Shown here: piece after piece, positions 8,030-17,650 of the stretch
Layout: every line of letters begins with the position of its first letter
Numbering within the stretch: the stretch's first letter is position 1
NCBI GenBank assembly: GCA_014360755.1
Contig: JACIWX010000002.1
Span: 186,001-250,000 of the forward strand
Length of the DNA stretch: 64,000 nucleotides
Source of the DNA: Chloroflexota bacterium
Lineage (GTDB): Bacteria > Chloroflexota > Anaerolineae > UBA2200
Reading direction: 5' to 3'
The notes under the pieces: generated by a model
Seen by the model: the letters and a program-made list of their open reading frames with translations, nothing else
Told to the model about the DNA's origin: nothing
Databases searched by the model: none
Made by a program: the position numbers and the translations under genes

Positions 8030-9679
8030 TTAGTGGGCCTTGACTTTCCAGGTCCAGATTTCTTCCATTCCACCCTGCTTGCCAAACGTGCGCTCCACGT
8101 ACGGCTTGGTGCAGGTGACGCGGGTGTAGTAGTAAATCGGTGCGATCACCGCTGAATCCACGCACAGGATCTTTTCCGCCTGGAAATAGAGTTCCGCGCG
8201 CTTCTTCGGATCGCTCTCCGCAGCTGCCTGCTCGGTCAGCCGTGCGAACTCATCCGCATCAGGGCCAGACCACTTGGGATTGTTGGCGCTCTTCGTAGGA
8301 TGGAAGACTTCCAAGACCCAGTTGTTCTCATCTGGATAGTCCGCGCACCAACCGAGACGGTAAATCTGCGGTGCATCCTCATCCAGTGTCGCGAGATATA
8401 CTTTCCACTCCTGGTTGGCTAACTTGACTTCAACACCAAGCACCTCTTTCCAATTTGCCTGGAAGAACTCGGCAATCTTCTGGTGCCCAGCGCTGGTGTT
8501 GAACATCAGCGTGATGTCCGGCAAGCCCTTGCCTTCAGGATACCCGGCCTCTGCCAGCAATGCACGCGCCTTTTCCGGATTGAAGGTGATGCCTTCAAAC
8601 TTCGGATCTTCAGCAGGCGAACCAAAGATGCCTGGGCAGGCGAAGGTCTTGGCAGGTTTCTGCTCGCCCTTCAACACTGTGTCAATCAGTTTCTGGCGGT
8701 CCATGGCATAGGAGAAAGCCTGGCGGACCTTCGGGTTATCAAAGGGTGGCTTGGTGGTGTTGAAGCCATAGTAATAGGTGCACAGTACGGGAGCAATGTA
8801 CAGCTCTTTGCTGAGCACTGGGTCGGCTTTCACGCGGTCCATGTCAGCCAGTGGTACGCCTGCGACATCGAGCTCACCATTTTCATACATGGCAAAGGCG
8901 GTTGAGTCATCCGTGACCATGAACCAGTTGATTTGCTCGATGCTGACGTTCTTGGCATCGAACCAGAAGGGGTTCTTCTTCATGATCATCTTGTTCTCAT
9001 GTTCCCACGTATCCAACACGTAGGGGCCACAAGTCCAGATGTTCCCTGGTTCGGTCCACTTGTCGCCATATTCCTCGATGGATTCCTTCGGCACGGGATA
9101 GTTGGTCCACATGCCAGCGATGGCGGCAAAATAGCCGGCAGGCTGGTTCAGCGTAAACTCGACCGTATAGTCGTCCACTGCCCTCACGCCGATGGATTCC
9201 AGGTCCGTGCTCTCGCCGGTGTTCACGGCTTCAACGCCTTTGATGATATAGTCCACATAAGCATAGTCAGAGGCTGTTTCCGGGTTAGCGGCGCGCCTCA
9301 CGCTGTACACAATGTCATGCGCGGTAACGGGGCGCTTTTTCTCTGCCTTTTGCGTGGCTGGGTCCCACCGCACCCAATAGACATCCTTGCGCATCTTGAA
9401 CGTCCAGACCAAGCCATCATCGGATACTGACCACTCCGTGGCTAGCCAGGGCTTGGGCTCGACCGTCTCGATATCCAGCCTGGTCAACCCCATGAACAAG
9501 AGGAAATCGCATTGCACGGAGGTTGTATCCGTGGCGAGGTTGGGGTCCAAGGTAGGTGGCTCGGTGCCATGGTTCAGATTGATCTCCTTGGCGAGCTTCT
9601 CAGCGGGCTTGCAAGAGCTGAGCACCATGGCCAAAGCCAGCAACAAGGTTACGATCACAACAAATCTCTTGTGAAACAT
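8030..9679 (-). CDS. ABC transporter substrate-binding lipoprotein, family 5 (oligopeptide type)
   Basis: 549 residues. Lipoprotein signal with lipobox LSSC (Cys23), then the family 5 solute-binding fold typical of OppA/DppA: the N-terminal motif HGTEPPTLDP, WTFKMRKDV, and the FNTTKPPFDNPKVRQA segment. It would capture oligopeptides or related solutes outside the membrane. No permease or ATPase genes lie beside it, so this is an orphan that must share a transporter encoded elsewhere. GGAGGAG precedes the ATG. A terminator follows. Confidence 0.93.
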   Translation of the reverse strand: MFHKRFVVIVTLLLALAMVLSSCKPAEKLAKEINLNHGTEPPTLDPNLATDTTSVQCDFLLFMGLTRLDIETVEPKPWLATEWSVSDDGLVWTFKMRKDVYWVRWDPATQKAEKKRPVTAHDIVYSVRRAANPETASDYAYVDYIIKGVEAVNTGESTDLESIGVRAVDDYTVEFTLNQPAGYFAAIAGMWTNYPVPKESIEEYGDKWTEPGNIWTCGPYVLDTWEHENKMIMKKNPFWFDAKNVSIEQINWFMVTDDSTAFAMYENGELDVAGVPLADMDRVKADPVLSKELYIAPVLCTYYYGFNTTKPPFDNPKVRQAFSYAMDRQKLIDTVLKGEQKPAKTFACPGIFGSPAEDPKFEGITFNPEKARALLAEAGYPEGKGLPDITLMFNTSAGHQKIAEFFQANWKEVLGVEVKLANQEWKVYLATLDEDAPQIYRLGWCADYPDENNWVLEVFHPTKSANNPKWSGPDADEFARLTEQAAAESDPKKRAELYFQAEKILCVDSAVIAPIYYYTRVTCTKPYVERTFGKQGGMEEIWTWKVKAH

Positions 9680-9782
9680 CTCTTACTCTCCTCCTCAAAA
9701 TAGAATGGTTATCTGTGTGTCAACAACGATAGGTATTGTCATCCGATGGCTTTGCTTGCTATCCCACCCCCTTTCTTACCGC

Positions 9783-10235
9783 TTACCGGAATTTCTGTAT
9801 TTCGACGATGCGCTCTCCACGGTGGTTGCGGGGAAGCGGCTCTTTTTCCTTCTGCAGAAGCATGTACCCCCGCAGCATATCCTGATCGGACTCCGCAGGA
9901 GCGCTCACCTTAGAGATAGTCGGTGTTGCGCTGGCTTGATATGCCTTTTGCGACAGAGGCATATTGCGATTCACTTCCAACCCAAAGGCTAACAACAGCA
10001 CAGAGATCACCACTGCCTGGACAAAGGACGCCAAAGGCAACGCAACGCGCCTTCTGCGGCGTGGAGAGAAAGCCGGAGCATCCATCTCCTTGATCCGAGC
10101 GATAATCTTGTGCCAGACATCTGCTGGAGGCTCTGCCTCTCCAACGGTCTCTTCAAGGCTCCAGCGGATCAGCTCTCCGATCTCATCCTCCGCGGATATT
10201 GTAGAGCGACTCTGCTTCGTGCTAAGACGTTCCAT
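9783..10235 (-). CDS. Single-pass membrane protein, probable anti-sigma partner
   Basis: 150 residues; starts inside the end of the ECF sigma gene (14-base overlap) with GGGGAG 7 bases upstream, so the two are translationally coupled. A charged N-terminal domain (1-80) precedes an RRRRR cluster and one membrane helix at about 88-106, then an outer tail. Position and topology fit an anti-sigma factor. The zinc-binding HxxxCxxC of the common ZAS domain is absent, so it would be an unusual anti-sigma or another regulator. Confidence 0.6.
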   Translation of the reverse strand: MERLSTKQSRSTISAEDEIGELIRWSLEETVGEAEPPADVWHKIIARIKEMDAPAFSPRRRRRVALPLASFVQAVVISVLLLAFGLEVNRNMPLSQKAYQASATPTISKVSAPAESDQDMLRGYMLLQKEKEPLPRNHRGERIVEIQKFR

Positions 10236-10809
10236 AAGCTAGCTCCCCTGCTAGGCGTCTATCTTCACGCAGTCTTTTGCGTAAGGCTTTGCAAGCATAG
10301 TGCAAGCGGGATTTGACTGTGCCTACTGGGCAATCAAAAATATAAGCGATTTCGGACAGACTAAACCCCTGCAAATAGAACAGCACAATCGTGGCACGCT
10401 GTGCAAAACCCAGTGTCGCGATTGCCTCACGCACGATCTGGCGTAATTCTAGTGCCTCCACGGCATGCTCCGGAGAAGCGATAGGCCCAGCAATAAGACG
10501 ATCAATCCATTCATCGAGGGCCGACGGCCACTGCCGGTTGCGATTCACCCAATTTGCACTCAGGTTGATCACAATACGATGTAACCAGGGAGAAAGTGAG
10601 GTTGAAGCATCCACTCTCCCTAGAGCAGCATAGGCGCGCACAAAACAATCTTGCAGAATCTCTTCTGCCGCATCCTGATCGCCGGTGATAGCCAGTGCTG
10701 TCTGATACAGCGGCCGCTTGTATTTATGGTATAACGCCTCAAAGGCGTCTAGATTTCCGCAACGGATGCGCGCGACAAGTTCGGCATCCTCATTGATCGG
10801 CTCATGCAT
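10222..10809 (-). CDS. ECF-type RNA polymerase sigma factor
   Basis: 195 residues from the ATG at 10809 (MHEPINEDAEL); a GTG 24 bases further upstream has no better ribosome site. Region 2 (DAFEALYHKYKRPLY through CFVRAYAAL) and region 4 with a helix-turn-helix (GFSLSEIAYIFDCPVG, then TVKSRLHYA) are both clear. It would direct transcription of a small regulon, probably under control of the overlapping membrane protein. The trigger is unknown. Confidence 0.93.
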   Translation of the reverse strand: MHEPINEDAELVARIRCGNLDAFEALYHKYKRPLYQTALAITGDQDAAEEILQDCFVRAYAALGRVDASTSLSPWLHRIVINLSANWVNRNRQWPSALDEWIDRLIAGPIASPEHAVEALELRQIVREAIATLGFAQRATIVLFYLQGFSLSEIAYIFDCPVGTVKSRLHYACKALRKRLREDRRLAGELAYGTS

Positions 10810-10900
10810 AGGCTTTGTCCCCAGCGTGAGCACCTATTAGATACACACAAGAGTCGCTCAGAAGGTTCAATACTTACCTCCCGATTGGCTTGTCATCTAG

Positions 10901-11689
10901 TTAAGGTATAGTGAGCACTTGTCCAACCCAAATCCAGTAGGGATCGGACAAATTGTTCGCGGCAACAATGTCCCAGATATTCTTGCCAAAGCGAGCAGCG
11001 ATGCTATACAGGGTATCACCCGGTTGTACAACATAAGTAGATCCACCAGAAGGAGTAGTTGATGTGCCTCCTTGTGGGATGACCAGTTTTTGCCCAACGC
11101 GGATATACCAGGGATTGACAATGCCATTGGCGCGGCTAATTGCCTCTACCGTTGTGTTGTATCTGCGAGCGATCGAGAAAAGGGTATCCCCAGGCTGAAC
11201 AGTGTACTCCGCGGCTGTACCGGTGCTCGGTGGTGGAGTCCCCGTTATTTTCAGCACCTGGCCTACGCGGATATAGTTGGGATTTGGCAAGCCATTGAGA
11301 GCCACCAAGGCATCAACCGTAGTATTGAAGCGGCGCGCTAGGGAATATAAGGTATCTCCCCATTGCACCGTGTACTCGAATTGGCCAGGTACCGGCGTTG
11401 CTACCGCCGTAGGGTAGACAGTAGGGATAGCCGTTGGAATGGGAGTCGGAGAAACCTCAGCCACACTGATCACGGTTGGGCCAGGCGTTAAGGGAATGGT
11501 GGTAGGTGGAGGCTGGGGCGTCAACACCTCTGTTGGCGTTAGAGAGGGAAGAGGGGTCTGAGTAACGGCCTGGCCTGCGATTGGAGTAGGAGCAGGTGTC
11601 TCCGGTTTGGCGCGCGTGCAGCCAGTGGATATCCAACTTGCCAACAAGACACAGGCGATCAGGGCCACTACCATTATCCGTTTCATCAT
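10901..11689 (-). CDS. Lipoprotein with three LysM domains
   Basis: 262 residues. I start it at 11689 because AAGGAG lies 6 bases upstream and a clean lipoprotein signal follows (lipobox STGC, Cys24); a longer open frame to 11878 adds only non-signal sequence. A Pro/Thr-rich linker (about 25-115) leads to three LysM repeats of about 45 residues, each starting with YTVQ-GDTL or YVVQPGDTL. LysM binds N-acetylglucosamine polymers such as peptidoglycan. There is no catalytic domain, so it is probably a cell-wall anchor. Confidence 0.9.
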   Translation of the reverse strand: MMKRIMVVALIACVLLASWISTGCTRAKPETPAPTPIAGQAVTQTPLPSLTPTEVLTPQPPPTTIPLTPGPTVISVAEVSPTPIPTAIPTVYPTAVATPVPGQFEYTVQWGDTLYSLARRFNTTVDALVALNGLPNPNYIRVGQVLKITGTPPPSTGTAAEYTVQPGDTLFSIARRYNTTVEAISRANGIVNPWYIRVGQKLVIPQGGTSTTPSGGSTYVVQPGDTLYSIAARFGKNIWDIVAANNLSDPYWIWVGQVLTIP

Positions 11690-11772
11690 GCGCGCTCCTT
11701 TCACGGCCAGCGATCTCCTAACAATTGTTACAAAATTATCATACCATAACACGGTATCATTGTCAAATAAAT

Positions 11773-12288
11773 CTAGCCAGCAAGTAGAGGCAGGATTTGA
11801 TCTAGGAGACGCTGTCGGTTCGCCAGGGTAACAGCGAGCACGGACACTCCTGGCATGTTTTTCAAGGCATCTGCCCACGGATGCTTCTGCCAGATGATTG
11901 AGCCCAGCACGGTCTTGGGGCTTTGCACGGCGTAGAGGACTGCAGCACGAAACGCTTCAGAAAGCAACTCCATCTTGCCTATTTCATCAATGACCACGTA
12001 ATCTGACTCGGCTACGGCGCGGTAAAGGGCGGGTACGGCCACGCTGTCCACATTTTCCACATAGACGCCATATTTGCCAACTCGCGGAGAGCCAGGCTTA
12101 TCTATATGGGCTAGCAGCGCCCGATGCCCGTCCAAGGTGACAATCTCAAAGCCCAGCCGAGCCGCCTTACCACGAATTTCCTGGGTGTAAAATCCACCCC
12201 AGCGACCAGGCATTGTGGCAATGATCTTCTGGATGAGGGTAGTCTTGCCAACACCTGGTTGCCCGCTCAGCAGTACTGTCCGTCCCAT
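11773..12288 (-). CDS. THEP1-family nucleoside-triphosphatase
   Basis: 171 residues, normal length. Walker A GQPGVGKTT at 9-17 and Walker B YVVIDEIGKME near 95-105 are both present, with the GGFYTQEIR motif between them, which is diagnostic of the THEP1/NTPCR family. Members hydrolyse NTPs slowly in vitro; the physiological role is unclear. It lies downstream of lepB, past that gene's terminator, so it may have its own promoter. Confidence 0.9.
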   Translation of the reverse strand: MGRTVLLSGQPGVGKTTLIQKIIATMPGRWGGFYTQEIRGKAARLGFEIVTLDGHRALLAHIDKPGSPRVGKYGVYVENVDSVAVPALYRAVAESDYVVIDEIGKMELLSEAFRAAVLYAVQSPKTVLGSIIWQKHPWADALKNMPGVSVLAVTLANRQRLLDQILPLLAG

Positions 12289-12327
12289 AACTGCCCTTTT
12301 GACATCTAGTCAGGAATATCCAAGTAG

Positions 12328-12372
12328 TAAAAAGCCGCCAGGACAGTTCCTCGCACGTTCCCCGGCGGCTTT
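12328..12372 (-). terminator. Terminator downstream of lepB
   Basis: On the minus strand AAAGCCGCC pairs with GGCGGCTTT and a T-run follows (GGCTTTTTAC). It lies 6 bases past the lepB stop and 40 bases before the THEP1 gene. It ends the rpsO-pnp-lepB transcription run. Confidence 0.8.
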
Positions 12373-12377
12373 CACGC

Positions 12378-12947
12378 TCAGTGTACAAATCCTATCTCAT
12401 CCAGCGGCCAGTAGCGGAACCAGGCGCGCCCCACAATGTAGGATATCTTCACTTCTCCAAAGCTGCGCGAATCATTGCTGGCGCCGCGATTATCGCCAAG
12501 GACAAAGACATGCCCAGGAGCTATGACGTGAGGTGCAAGATTGCCATAGGTCAACTGGTGTAGATAGGGCTCTTGCAGCAGTTCGCCGTTGATATAGACA
12601 TGGCCGTCTCGGATCTCGATTGTCTCCCCAGGCAAGCCCACCACGCGTTTAATCAGCGGGTCTGAATGCCTATCTGGCAATTTAATGACTACGATGTCCC
12701 CACGGCGCGGGGGGTGGAAATGGTAAGAGACCTTTTCGATGATCAACCTTTGGTTGTTGTGCAGGTTAGGCTCCATGCTTTGCCCTTCGACCCGGGTCGC
12801 TTGAGCCAGGAAGAGATTGACTACCAAGACGATGAGCAAGGCTGGCAGTATTGTCTCCAAGATCTCCCGAATCCAGCGCAGGATAGTGCGTTGCAGCGAA
12901 TTGGGAGCAGGCTCCGATGGTGTCGGAATAGGGTGCTCTTGATTCAT
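12378..12947 (-). CDS. lepB: Signal peptidase I
   Basis: 189 residues. One N-terminal membrane helix (about 33-49), then the S26 protease domain with catalytic Ser57 in GQSMEP and catalytic Lys100 in IKRVVGLPGE, plus the GDNRGASNDSR box near the C-terminus. It cleaves signal peptides from exported proteins on the outer face of the membrane; several secreted proteins in this window would be substrates. It starts 18 bases after pnp. Confidence 0.96.
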   Translation of the reverse strand: MNQEHPIPTPSEPAPNSLQRTILRWIREILETILPALLIVLVVNLFLAQATRVEGQSMEPNLHNNQRLIIEKVSYHFHPPRRGDIVVIKLPDRHSDPLIKRVVGLPGETIEIRDGHVYINGELLQEPYLHQLTYGNLAPHVIAPGHVFVLGDNRGASNDSRSFGEVKISYIVGRAWFRYWPLDEIGFVH

Positions 12948-12965
12948 CTAGCGAATCCTCCTGGA

Positions 12966-15164
12966 TTATCGTGGGCTGCGTTGCCTTGAGGTACCCCCGT
13001 GGGGTCGGCGAACCGGCGCTGCTGGACCACGGGGCCCGCCTTTCGTTTTGCGGTCGCGTGCACGAGCCTCCTCCGCTGTCCAACCCTCCAGGACAGCTTG
13101 TCGCGAGAGCTTGATTTTCCCTTCCTGGTCAATGTCAATAATCATGACCATGATTTCATCGCCGACCTTGACCACATCTTCCACTTTTGCCACGCGGTAA
13201 TCAGCCAGTTGTGAGATGTGCACCAGTCCGTCGGTGCCCGGCAGGATCTCGACAAAGGCTCCAAAGTCTGTCGTGCGCACTACCTTACCGACATAAATTT
13301 TGCCGATTTCCGGCTTTTCGGTCAGCGCCTGAATCATGGCCACGGCTTTCTCACTGCTCGCCTTATCTGTAGAGGCAATATAGACCGTGCCGTCATCTTC
13401 TACATCAATCTTTGCCCCTGTCTCTTCAATGATATGGCGAATGGTCTTGCCCCCCGGCCCAATCACCGCGCCGATCTTCTCTGGATCAATTTTGATCAGC
13501 GTGATGCGTGGCGCGTACGGAGACAAATCCGGGCGCGCTTCGCGAATCACGGAGAGCATCTTATCCAAGACAAAGAGCCGCGCCTCTTTCGCTTGTTCTA
13601 AGGCAGAGCGGATGATCTCTGTGTTGATTCCCTTCACCTTAAGGTCCATTTGCAGCGCAGTAATGCCTTTGGCTGTGCCTGCCACCTTGAAATCCATATC
13701 GCCAAGGGCATCTTCCATGCCCAAGATATCCGTCAGGATGGCGTAGCGGTCCCCTTCCTTGATGAGCCCCATAGCAATGCCCGCAACCGGTGCTTTAATG
13801 GGCACACCAGCATCCATCAAAGCTAGAGTGCTGGCGCAGACGCTGGCCATCGAGGTGGAGCCATTGGATGAGAGCACCTCCGATACCAGGCGGATGGTAT
13901 AAGGAAATTCTTCTTCGGGTGGGATCATTGGCAGCAATGCTCGCTCAGCGAGAGCGCCATGCCCGATCTCCCTTCTCCCGGGCGGGCGGAGCCTGGCAGT
14001 TTCCCCAGTGCTGTAGGGTGGGAAATTATAGTGGTGTATGTAGCGCTTTGTTTCCTCGGTGGCATCCAGACTGTCAATGATTTGTTCATCGCTCACAGTG
14101 CCCAGGGTAGCAATCGTCAGCACCTGGGTCTCACCACGGGTGAACAGACCAGAACCATGTGTGCGCGGCAACAGCCCCACTTCGCAGGAAATAGGGCGAA
14201 TGGCTTTCAAGTCCCGGCCATCCGGGCGGTAGCCTCTCTCGAGCACTGCCTGACGTACCACGCTTTTCAAATAGTCCTCAAAGGCGGTTAGGATTTCTAG
14301 CGAGGGGTATGTTTCACCCAGCTCTTGGATCAGTTCCGCGCGCAGTGCATCAAGAGCTTTGTTGCGTTCTTCCTTGCTCTGTGCTTGTTCCAGTGCCGGC
14401 ATGATGCGGCCATCCAAACGCTCGCTGACAATGCGGGCAAGCTCTTCACTGACATGGAACAATGGATATTCTTTCTTAGGTTTGCCAACAGCCTGGCGCA
14501 TCTCCTCCTGCATGCGGATAACGTCCTGGAATGCCTGGTGCCCTTCCTCCATGGCTTGCACCAGAATATCCTCAGACACCTCATTTGCCCCAGCCTCAAC
14601 CATGATAATGGCATCCGCAGTTCCAGCCAGGCGCAAATCCAGGAGGCTGTTCTGCATCTGTGAAGCGGTCGGATTGAAGAGTAACTTACCATCGGCATAG
14701 CCCATGCGGATGGCACCCAACGGCCCTTCAAACGGGATGTCCGAGATCGTCAGCGCTGCTGAAGCCCCAATAATAGCCAGGATATCGAGATAGTGCTCCT
14801 GGTCTGCAGAAAGGGCCGTTACAATGACTTGCACCTCGTTGCGGAGGCCCTTGGGGAAAAGCGGACGCAAAGGCCTATCCACCAAGCGACAGAGCAAAAT
14901 GGCTGCTTCTGATGGGCGGCCTTCCCGCTTGAAGAAGCCACCAGGGATTTTGCCAGCGGCATATAGCCGTTCCTCGTAATCCACAGTCAGGGGGAGAAAA
15001 GTGGCGCCTTCCAGGGGCGTTTGCGCAGCAGTAGCCGTGGCTAAAATCACTGTATCGCCACAGCGCACGGTTACCGCTCCATTAGCCTGCCCGGCTAGTT
15101 TGCCCGTCTCCACAATTACCGTTGCATCGCCTAGCTTGGCTTCAAAACTTCTTACGTTATTCAT
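12966..15164 (-). CDS. pnp: Polyribonucleotide nucleotidyltransferase (PNPase)
   Basis: 732 residues. Two RNase PH domains (about 1-220 and 310-540) are joined by the helical linker, then KH (around 555-610) and S1 (around 620-690) domains and a basic disordered tail. It degrades RNA phosphorolytically 3' to 5'. The first PH domain carries the usual [12 protein letters not shown] segment. It follows rpsO, the classic arrangement, with a 98-base hairpin in the leader that may serve autoregulation. Confidence 0.97.
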   Translation of the reverse strand: MNNVRSFEAKLGDATVIVETGKLAGQANGAVTVRCGDTVILATATAAQTPLEGATFLPLTVDYEERLYAAGKIPGGFFKREGRPSEAAILLCRLVDRPLRPLFPKGLRNEVQVIVTALSADQEHYLDILAIIGASAALTISDIPFEGPLGAIRMGYADGKLLFNPTASQMQNSLLDLRLAGTADAIIMVEAGANEVSEDILVQAMEEGHQAFQDVIRMQEEMRQAVGKPKKEYPLFHVSEELARIVSERLDGRIMPALEQAQSKEERNKALDALRAELIQELGETYPSLEILTAFEDYLKSVVRQAVLERGYRPDGRDLKAIRPISCEVGLLPRTHGSGLFTRGETQVLTIATLGTVSDEQIIDSLDATEETKRYIHHYNFPPYSTGETARLRPPGRREIGHGALAERALLPMIPPEEEFPYTIRLVSEVLSSNGSTSMASVCASTLALMDAGVPIKAPVAGIAMGLIKEGDRYAILTDILGMEDALGDMDFKVAGTAKGITALQMDLKVKGINTEIIRSALEQAKEARLFVLDKMLSVIREARPDLSPYAPRITLIKIDPEKIGAVIGPGGKTIRHIIEETGAKIDVEDDGTVYIASTDKASSEKAVAMIQALTEKPEIGKIYVGKVVRTTDFGAFVEILPGTDGLVHISQLADYRVAKVEDVVKVGDEIMVMIIDIDQEGKIKLSRQAVLEGWTAEEARARDRKTKGGPRGPAAPVRRPHGGTSRQRSPR

Positions 15165-15201
15165 TTTTCTATTCCTTCTCTCGTTCGATATTTCGAGATC
15201 A

Positions 15202-15299
15202 GACGGGCAGTCAGGGACTGGGGACTACACCGCATGTCTCCAAATCGCGTGAAAGCGTTTTGCCATGCGGAGCACTCCCCAATTCCTGGACCACCCGTC
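15202..15299 (-). promoter_or_regulatory. Long imperfect hairpin in the pnp leader
   Basis: The arms 15202-15236 and 15264-15299 are near-complementary over about 35 bp, starting GACGGG and ending CGCATG, with a short secondary hairpin in the 27-base apex. It lies between rpsO and pnp, 38 bases upstream of the pnp start. In enterobacteria a pnp leader stem is cut by RNase III and then used by PNPase for autoregulation; I infer the same here. No T-run follows. Confidence 0.65.
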
Positions 15300-15350
15300 C
15301 TTGATCTCCATTTTTGTGCCGTAACCTCGCTCAATAAAGCGCATAAGGAA

Positions 15351-15381
15351 ACGAGTAGATGAAAACCACCCATCTACTCGT
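15351..15381 (-). terminator. Stem-loop after rpsO
   Basis: Perfect 11-bp stem (arm ACGAGTAGATG) with a 9-base loop, 41 bases past the rpsO stop. On the minus strand it is followed only by TTTCC, so termination would be partial, allowing read-through into pnp. Confidence 0.55.
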
Positions 15382-15421
15382 CCATCCAATTATGCCTTTT
15401 CAAAGAGTGGTGCACACATGC

Positions 15422-15691
15422 TTATTTGCGCAGACCTAGCCGCGCCACGATTTCCTTGTAGCGCTTGGCATCTGTGCGGCTCAGATAAGCCAAATGGCGG
15501 CGGCGCTGTCCCACCAGCTTCAGCAAGCCACGCCGGGAAGCCTCATCGTGCTTATGGATCTTGAGATGCTCAGTAAGGGCGTTGATGCGCTTGGTGAGCA
15601 GCGCTATCTGCACCTCTGGTGATCCGGTATCACTTGGATGGACGTGGAATTCTTGGATGATGGCTTCCTTTTCGTCCTTACTTAAGGCCAT
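15422..15691 (-). CDS. rpsO: 30S ribosomal protein S15
   Basis: 89 residues, exactly the standard length. The conserved core with HDxxSRRGL ([17 protein letters not shown]) and YLxRTDAKRY is present. S15 binds 16S rRNA helices early in assembly of the small subunit. A strong promoter lies about 45 bases upstream, and pnp and lepB follow on the same strand. Confidence 0.98.
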   Translation of the reverse strand: MALSKDEKEAIIQEFHVHPSDTGSPEVQIALLTKRINALTEHLKIHKHDEASRRGLLKLVGQRRRHLAYLSRTDAKRYKEIVARLGLRK

Positions 15692-15733
15692 GCCGCACCT
15701 CCTTTCTCGTTACGACTTTCATCACAAGCAATT

Positions 15734-15762
15734 ATTGTAGCACATTTTGGCATAGAATGCAA
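15734..15762 (-). promoter_or_regulatory. Sigma-70 type promoter of rpsO
   Basis: On the minus strand TTGCAT, a 17-base spacer, then TACAAT. It sits 43 bases upstream of the rpsO start. Confidence 0.7.
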
Positions 15763-15863
15763 ATAAACGCTACGCTACGCTAGGACCGACCGCGGCCTAT
15801 GCCAGAACGAAAACTGCAGTATAATATGGCTACCATGCCCTAAAAGAAAAAGAGGAATTTCGC

Positions 15864-17570
15864 GTGTCCAACCCTTTGCCTTTTCGCATCCGCCAGCCAT
15901 ACGAAGACATTGTACGGTTGCGGCAGATTACCGAGGTCTTGCTGCGCAACGGCCTCGGCTTTCTGATCGAACAGCTTGACCTGACGCGTTTCCTACCGCC
16001 GTGGCGACAAAGGAAGGTCTCCGCTGAAGATAGAGCAAACAGATACTCTGTCCCAGAGCGAGTGCGCCATACACTCGAAGAGTTAGGGCCAACTTTCATC
16101 AAACTGGGCCAGATTCTCAGCACCCGGCCAGACCTCTTGCCATCGGAATATATCGAAGAGTTGTCCAAGCTACTGGATGCGGCGCCACCTATCCCGGCTA
16201 GCGAGATATTGGCTGAACTCGAAAGGGAATTGGGCGCCCCAGCTCAAGATCTCTTCGCCCATTTTGAGGCAGAGCCTATCGCCAGTGCCTCCATTGGCCA
16301 AGCTCACCGTGCGACTTTGAAAAACGGCGAAACCGTGATCGTCAAGATTCAGCGGCCAGGCATAGAGCGCGTGATCGAAGCGGATTTGGATTTGCTCCGG
16401 CGACAGGCACGCTTCCTGGAGCACCGCTTGGCCCTCGCTCGCGAGTACCGACTCTCAGAACTGGTCGACGAGTTCGGACAAACTCTACGCGAAGAGTTGG
16501 ATTACAGCATCGAAGGCCGCAATACGGATCGCCTGCGGCACAATTTGCAGCAGGATACTCGCGTGATTGTGCCCCGCGTGTATTGGGATTTGACCACGCG
16601 CCGCATCATCACCACCCAGGAGCTACGTGGCTATAAGCTCCTCGACCTGGAGCGACTGAAAAAAGAAGGCTATGACTTGCCTGCTATTGCTGAAATCATT
16701 GTCGACGTATACCTCAAGCAGGTCTTTGTAGATGGTTTCTTCCATGCTGACCCCCATCCAGCCAACATTCTCATCTGCGATGAGCAGATTGGCTTCGTTG
16801 ATTTCGGCATGATGGGCTATCTCACACCTACTACCAAAGGCATGCTTGCTGACTTACTTGTGCACACGCTCAATGAAGATGTGGACCAGCTTACGCAGGC
16901 TGTTATACGTTTAGGGGCGATAGAACGGTATACAAATTTCAACGAACTGCGGCGTGATATCCAACGCCTGTTGTTCCGTTACTATGGGCTAGCCTTGGAG
17001 GAGGTCCATCTCGGTGAGTTCCTGGAAGATATCATGACCATCGCTTTCAGACACCGTATTCACCTTCCCGCTGACTTAGCCTTGTTGGCACGCACAGTAG
17101 TAGTTTTGGAAGGAGTTGCTCGCACGCTCTCGCCTGATTTCGTGTTGGTAGACAAAGCACGCCCTTTCGTCCAACGGTTGATCAGCGAGCAGCTTTCTCT
17201 GCAACACTTGGGTGCACGCACTATGCGTACTCTGCGCGAAATAGATCAATTGGTTCAGGTATTGCCACAGCGTTTGGATAGGCTGTCAAGCCAACTGGAA
17301 CAAGGGGACATGACATTGGGCATTGACCTCCGTCATCTACAGAACCTACTGCTGAAGTTGGATCGGGTCGCGAATCGTTTGTCCTTCAGCATCCTGGTCG
17401 CTGCACTCATTATCGGCTCAGCATTGATTATCCTAGGCGGAGAAGCAGCTTCTGTGTGGCGGTTGCCTGTCATCGGGGTAGCATTGCCCATCGCACAAAT
17501 CAGTTTTGTGCTTGCCGGGATACTTGCTGCCTGGCTGCTTCTATCCATTATTCGCTCTAAAGGATTGTGA
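15864..17570 (+). CDS. ABC1/UbiB-family atypical kinase
   Basis: 568 residues from a GTG start with AGAGGAA upstream. All family motifs are visible: the KxGQ loop (FIKLGQILSTRPDLLP), Ala-rich ASIGQAH, the VKIQRPG lysine strand, FHADPHPANI and the metal-binding VDFGMMG. Two hydrophobic C-terminal helices (about 510-565) anchor it in the membrane. UbiB/ADCK proteins support isoprenoid quinone synthesis or lipid handling through ATPase activity; the substrate here is unknown. A TATAAT at 15820 could be part of its promoter. Confidence 0.93.
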   Translation: MSNPLPFRIRQPYEDIVRLRQITEVLLRNGLGFLIEQLDLTRFLPPWRQRKVSAEDRANRYSVPERVRHTLEELGPTFIKLGQILSTRPDLLPSEYIEELSKLLDAAPPIPASEILAELERELGAPAQDLFAHFEAEPIASASIGQAHRATLKNGETVIVKIQRPGIERVIEADLDLLRRQARFLEHRLALAREYRLSELVDEFGQTLREELDYSIEGRNTDRLRHNLQQDTRVIVPRVYWDLTTRRIITTQELRGYKLLDLERLKKEGYDLPAIAEIIVDVYLKQVFVDGFFHADPHPANILICDEQIGFVDFGMMGYLTPTTKGMLADLLVHTLNEDVDQLTQAVIRLGAIERYTNFNELRRDIQRLLFRYYGLALEEVHLGEFLEDIMTIAFRHRIHLPADLALLARTVVVLEGVARTLSPDFVLVDKARPFVQRLISEQLSLQHLGARTMRTLREIDQLVQVLPQRLDRLSSQLEQGDMTLGIDLRHLQNLLLKLDRVANRLSFSILVAALIIGSALIILGGEAASVWRLPVIGVALPIAQISFVLAGILAAWLLLSIIRSKGL

Positions 17571-17650
17571 AAAAGCCAAGTGGGAATCACCGCAGGCTCT
17601 TGCCTGCATAAAGTTCGTATATACCATTCACTTTCATAGAAGGAGACGAC

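Noticed and set aside
11690..11878. Upstream extension of the LysM lipoprotein
   Set aside because: It would bury the lipoprotein signal inside the protein; the ATG at 11689 has a good ribosome site.
14330..14731. 133-residue minus-strand frame inside pnp
   Set aside because: Same strand as pnp but in another frame; PNPase is continuous here, so there is no frameshift to explain.
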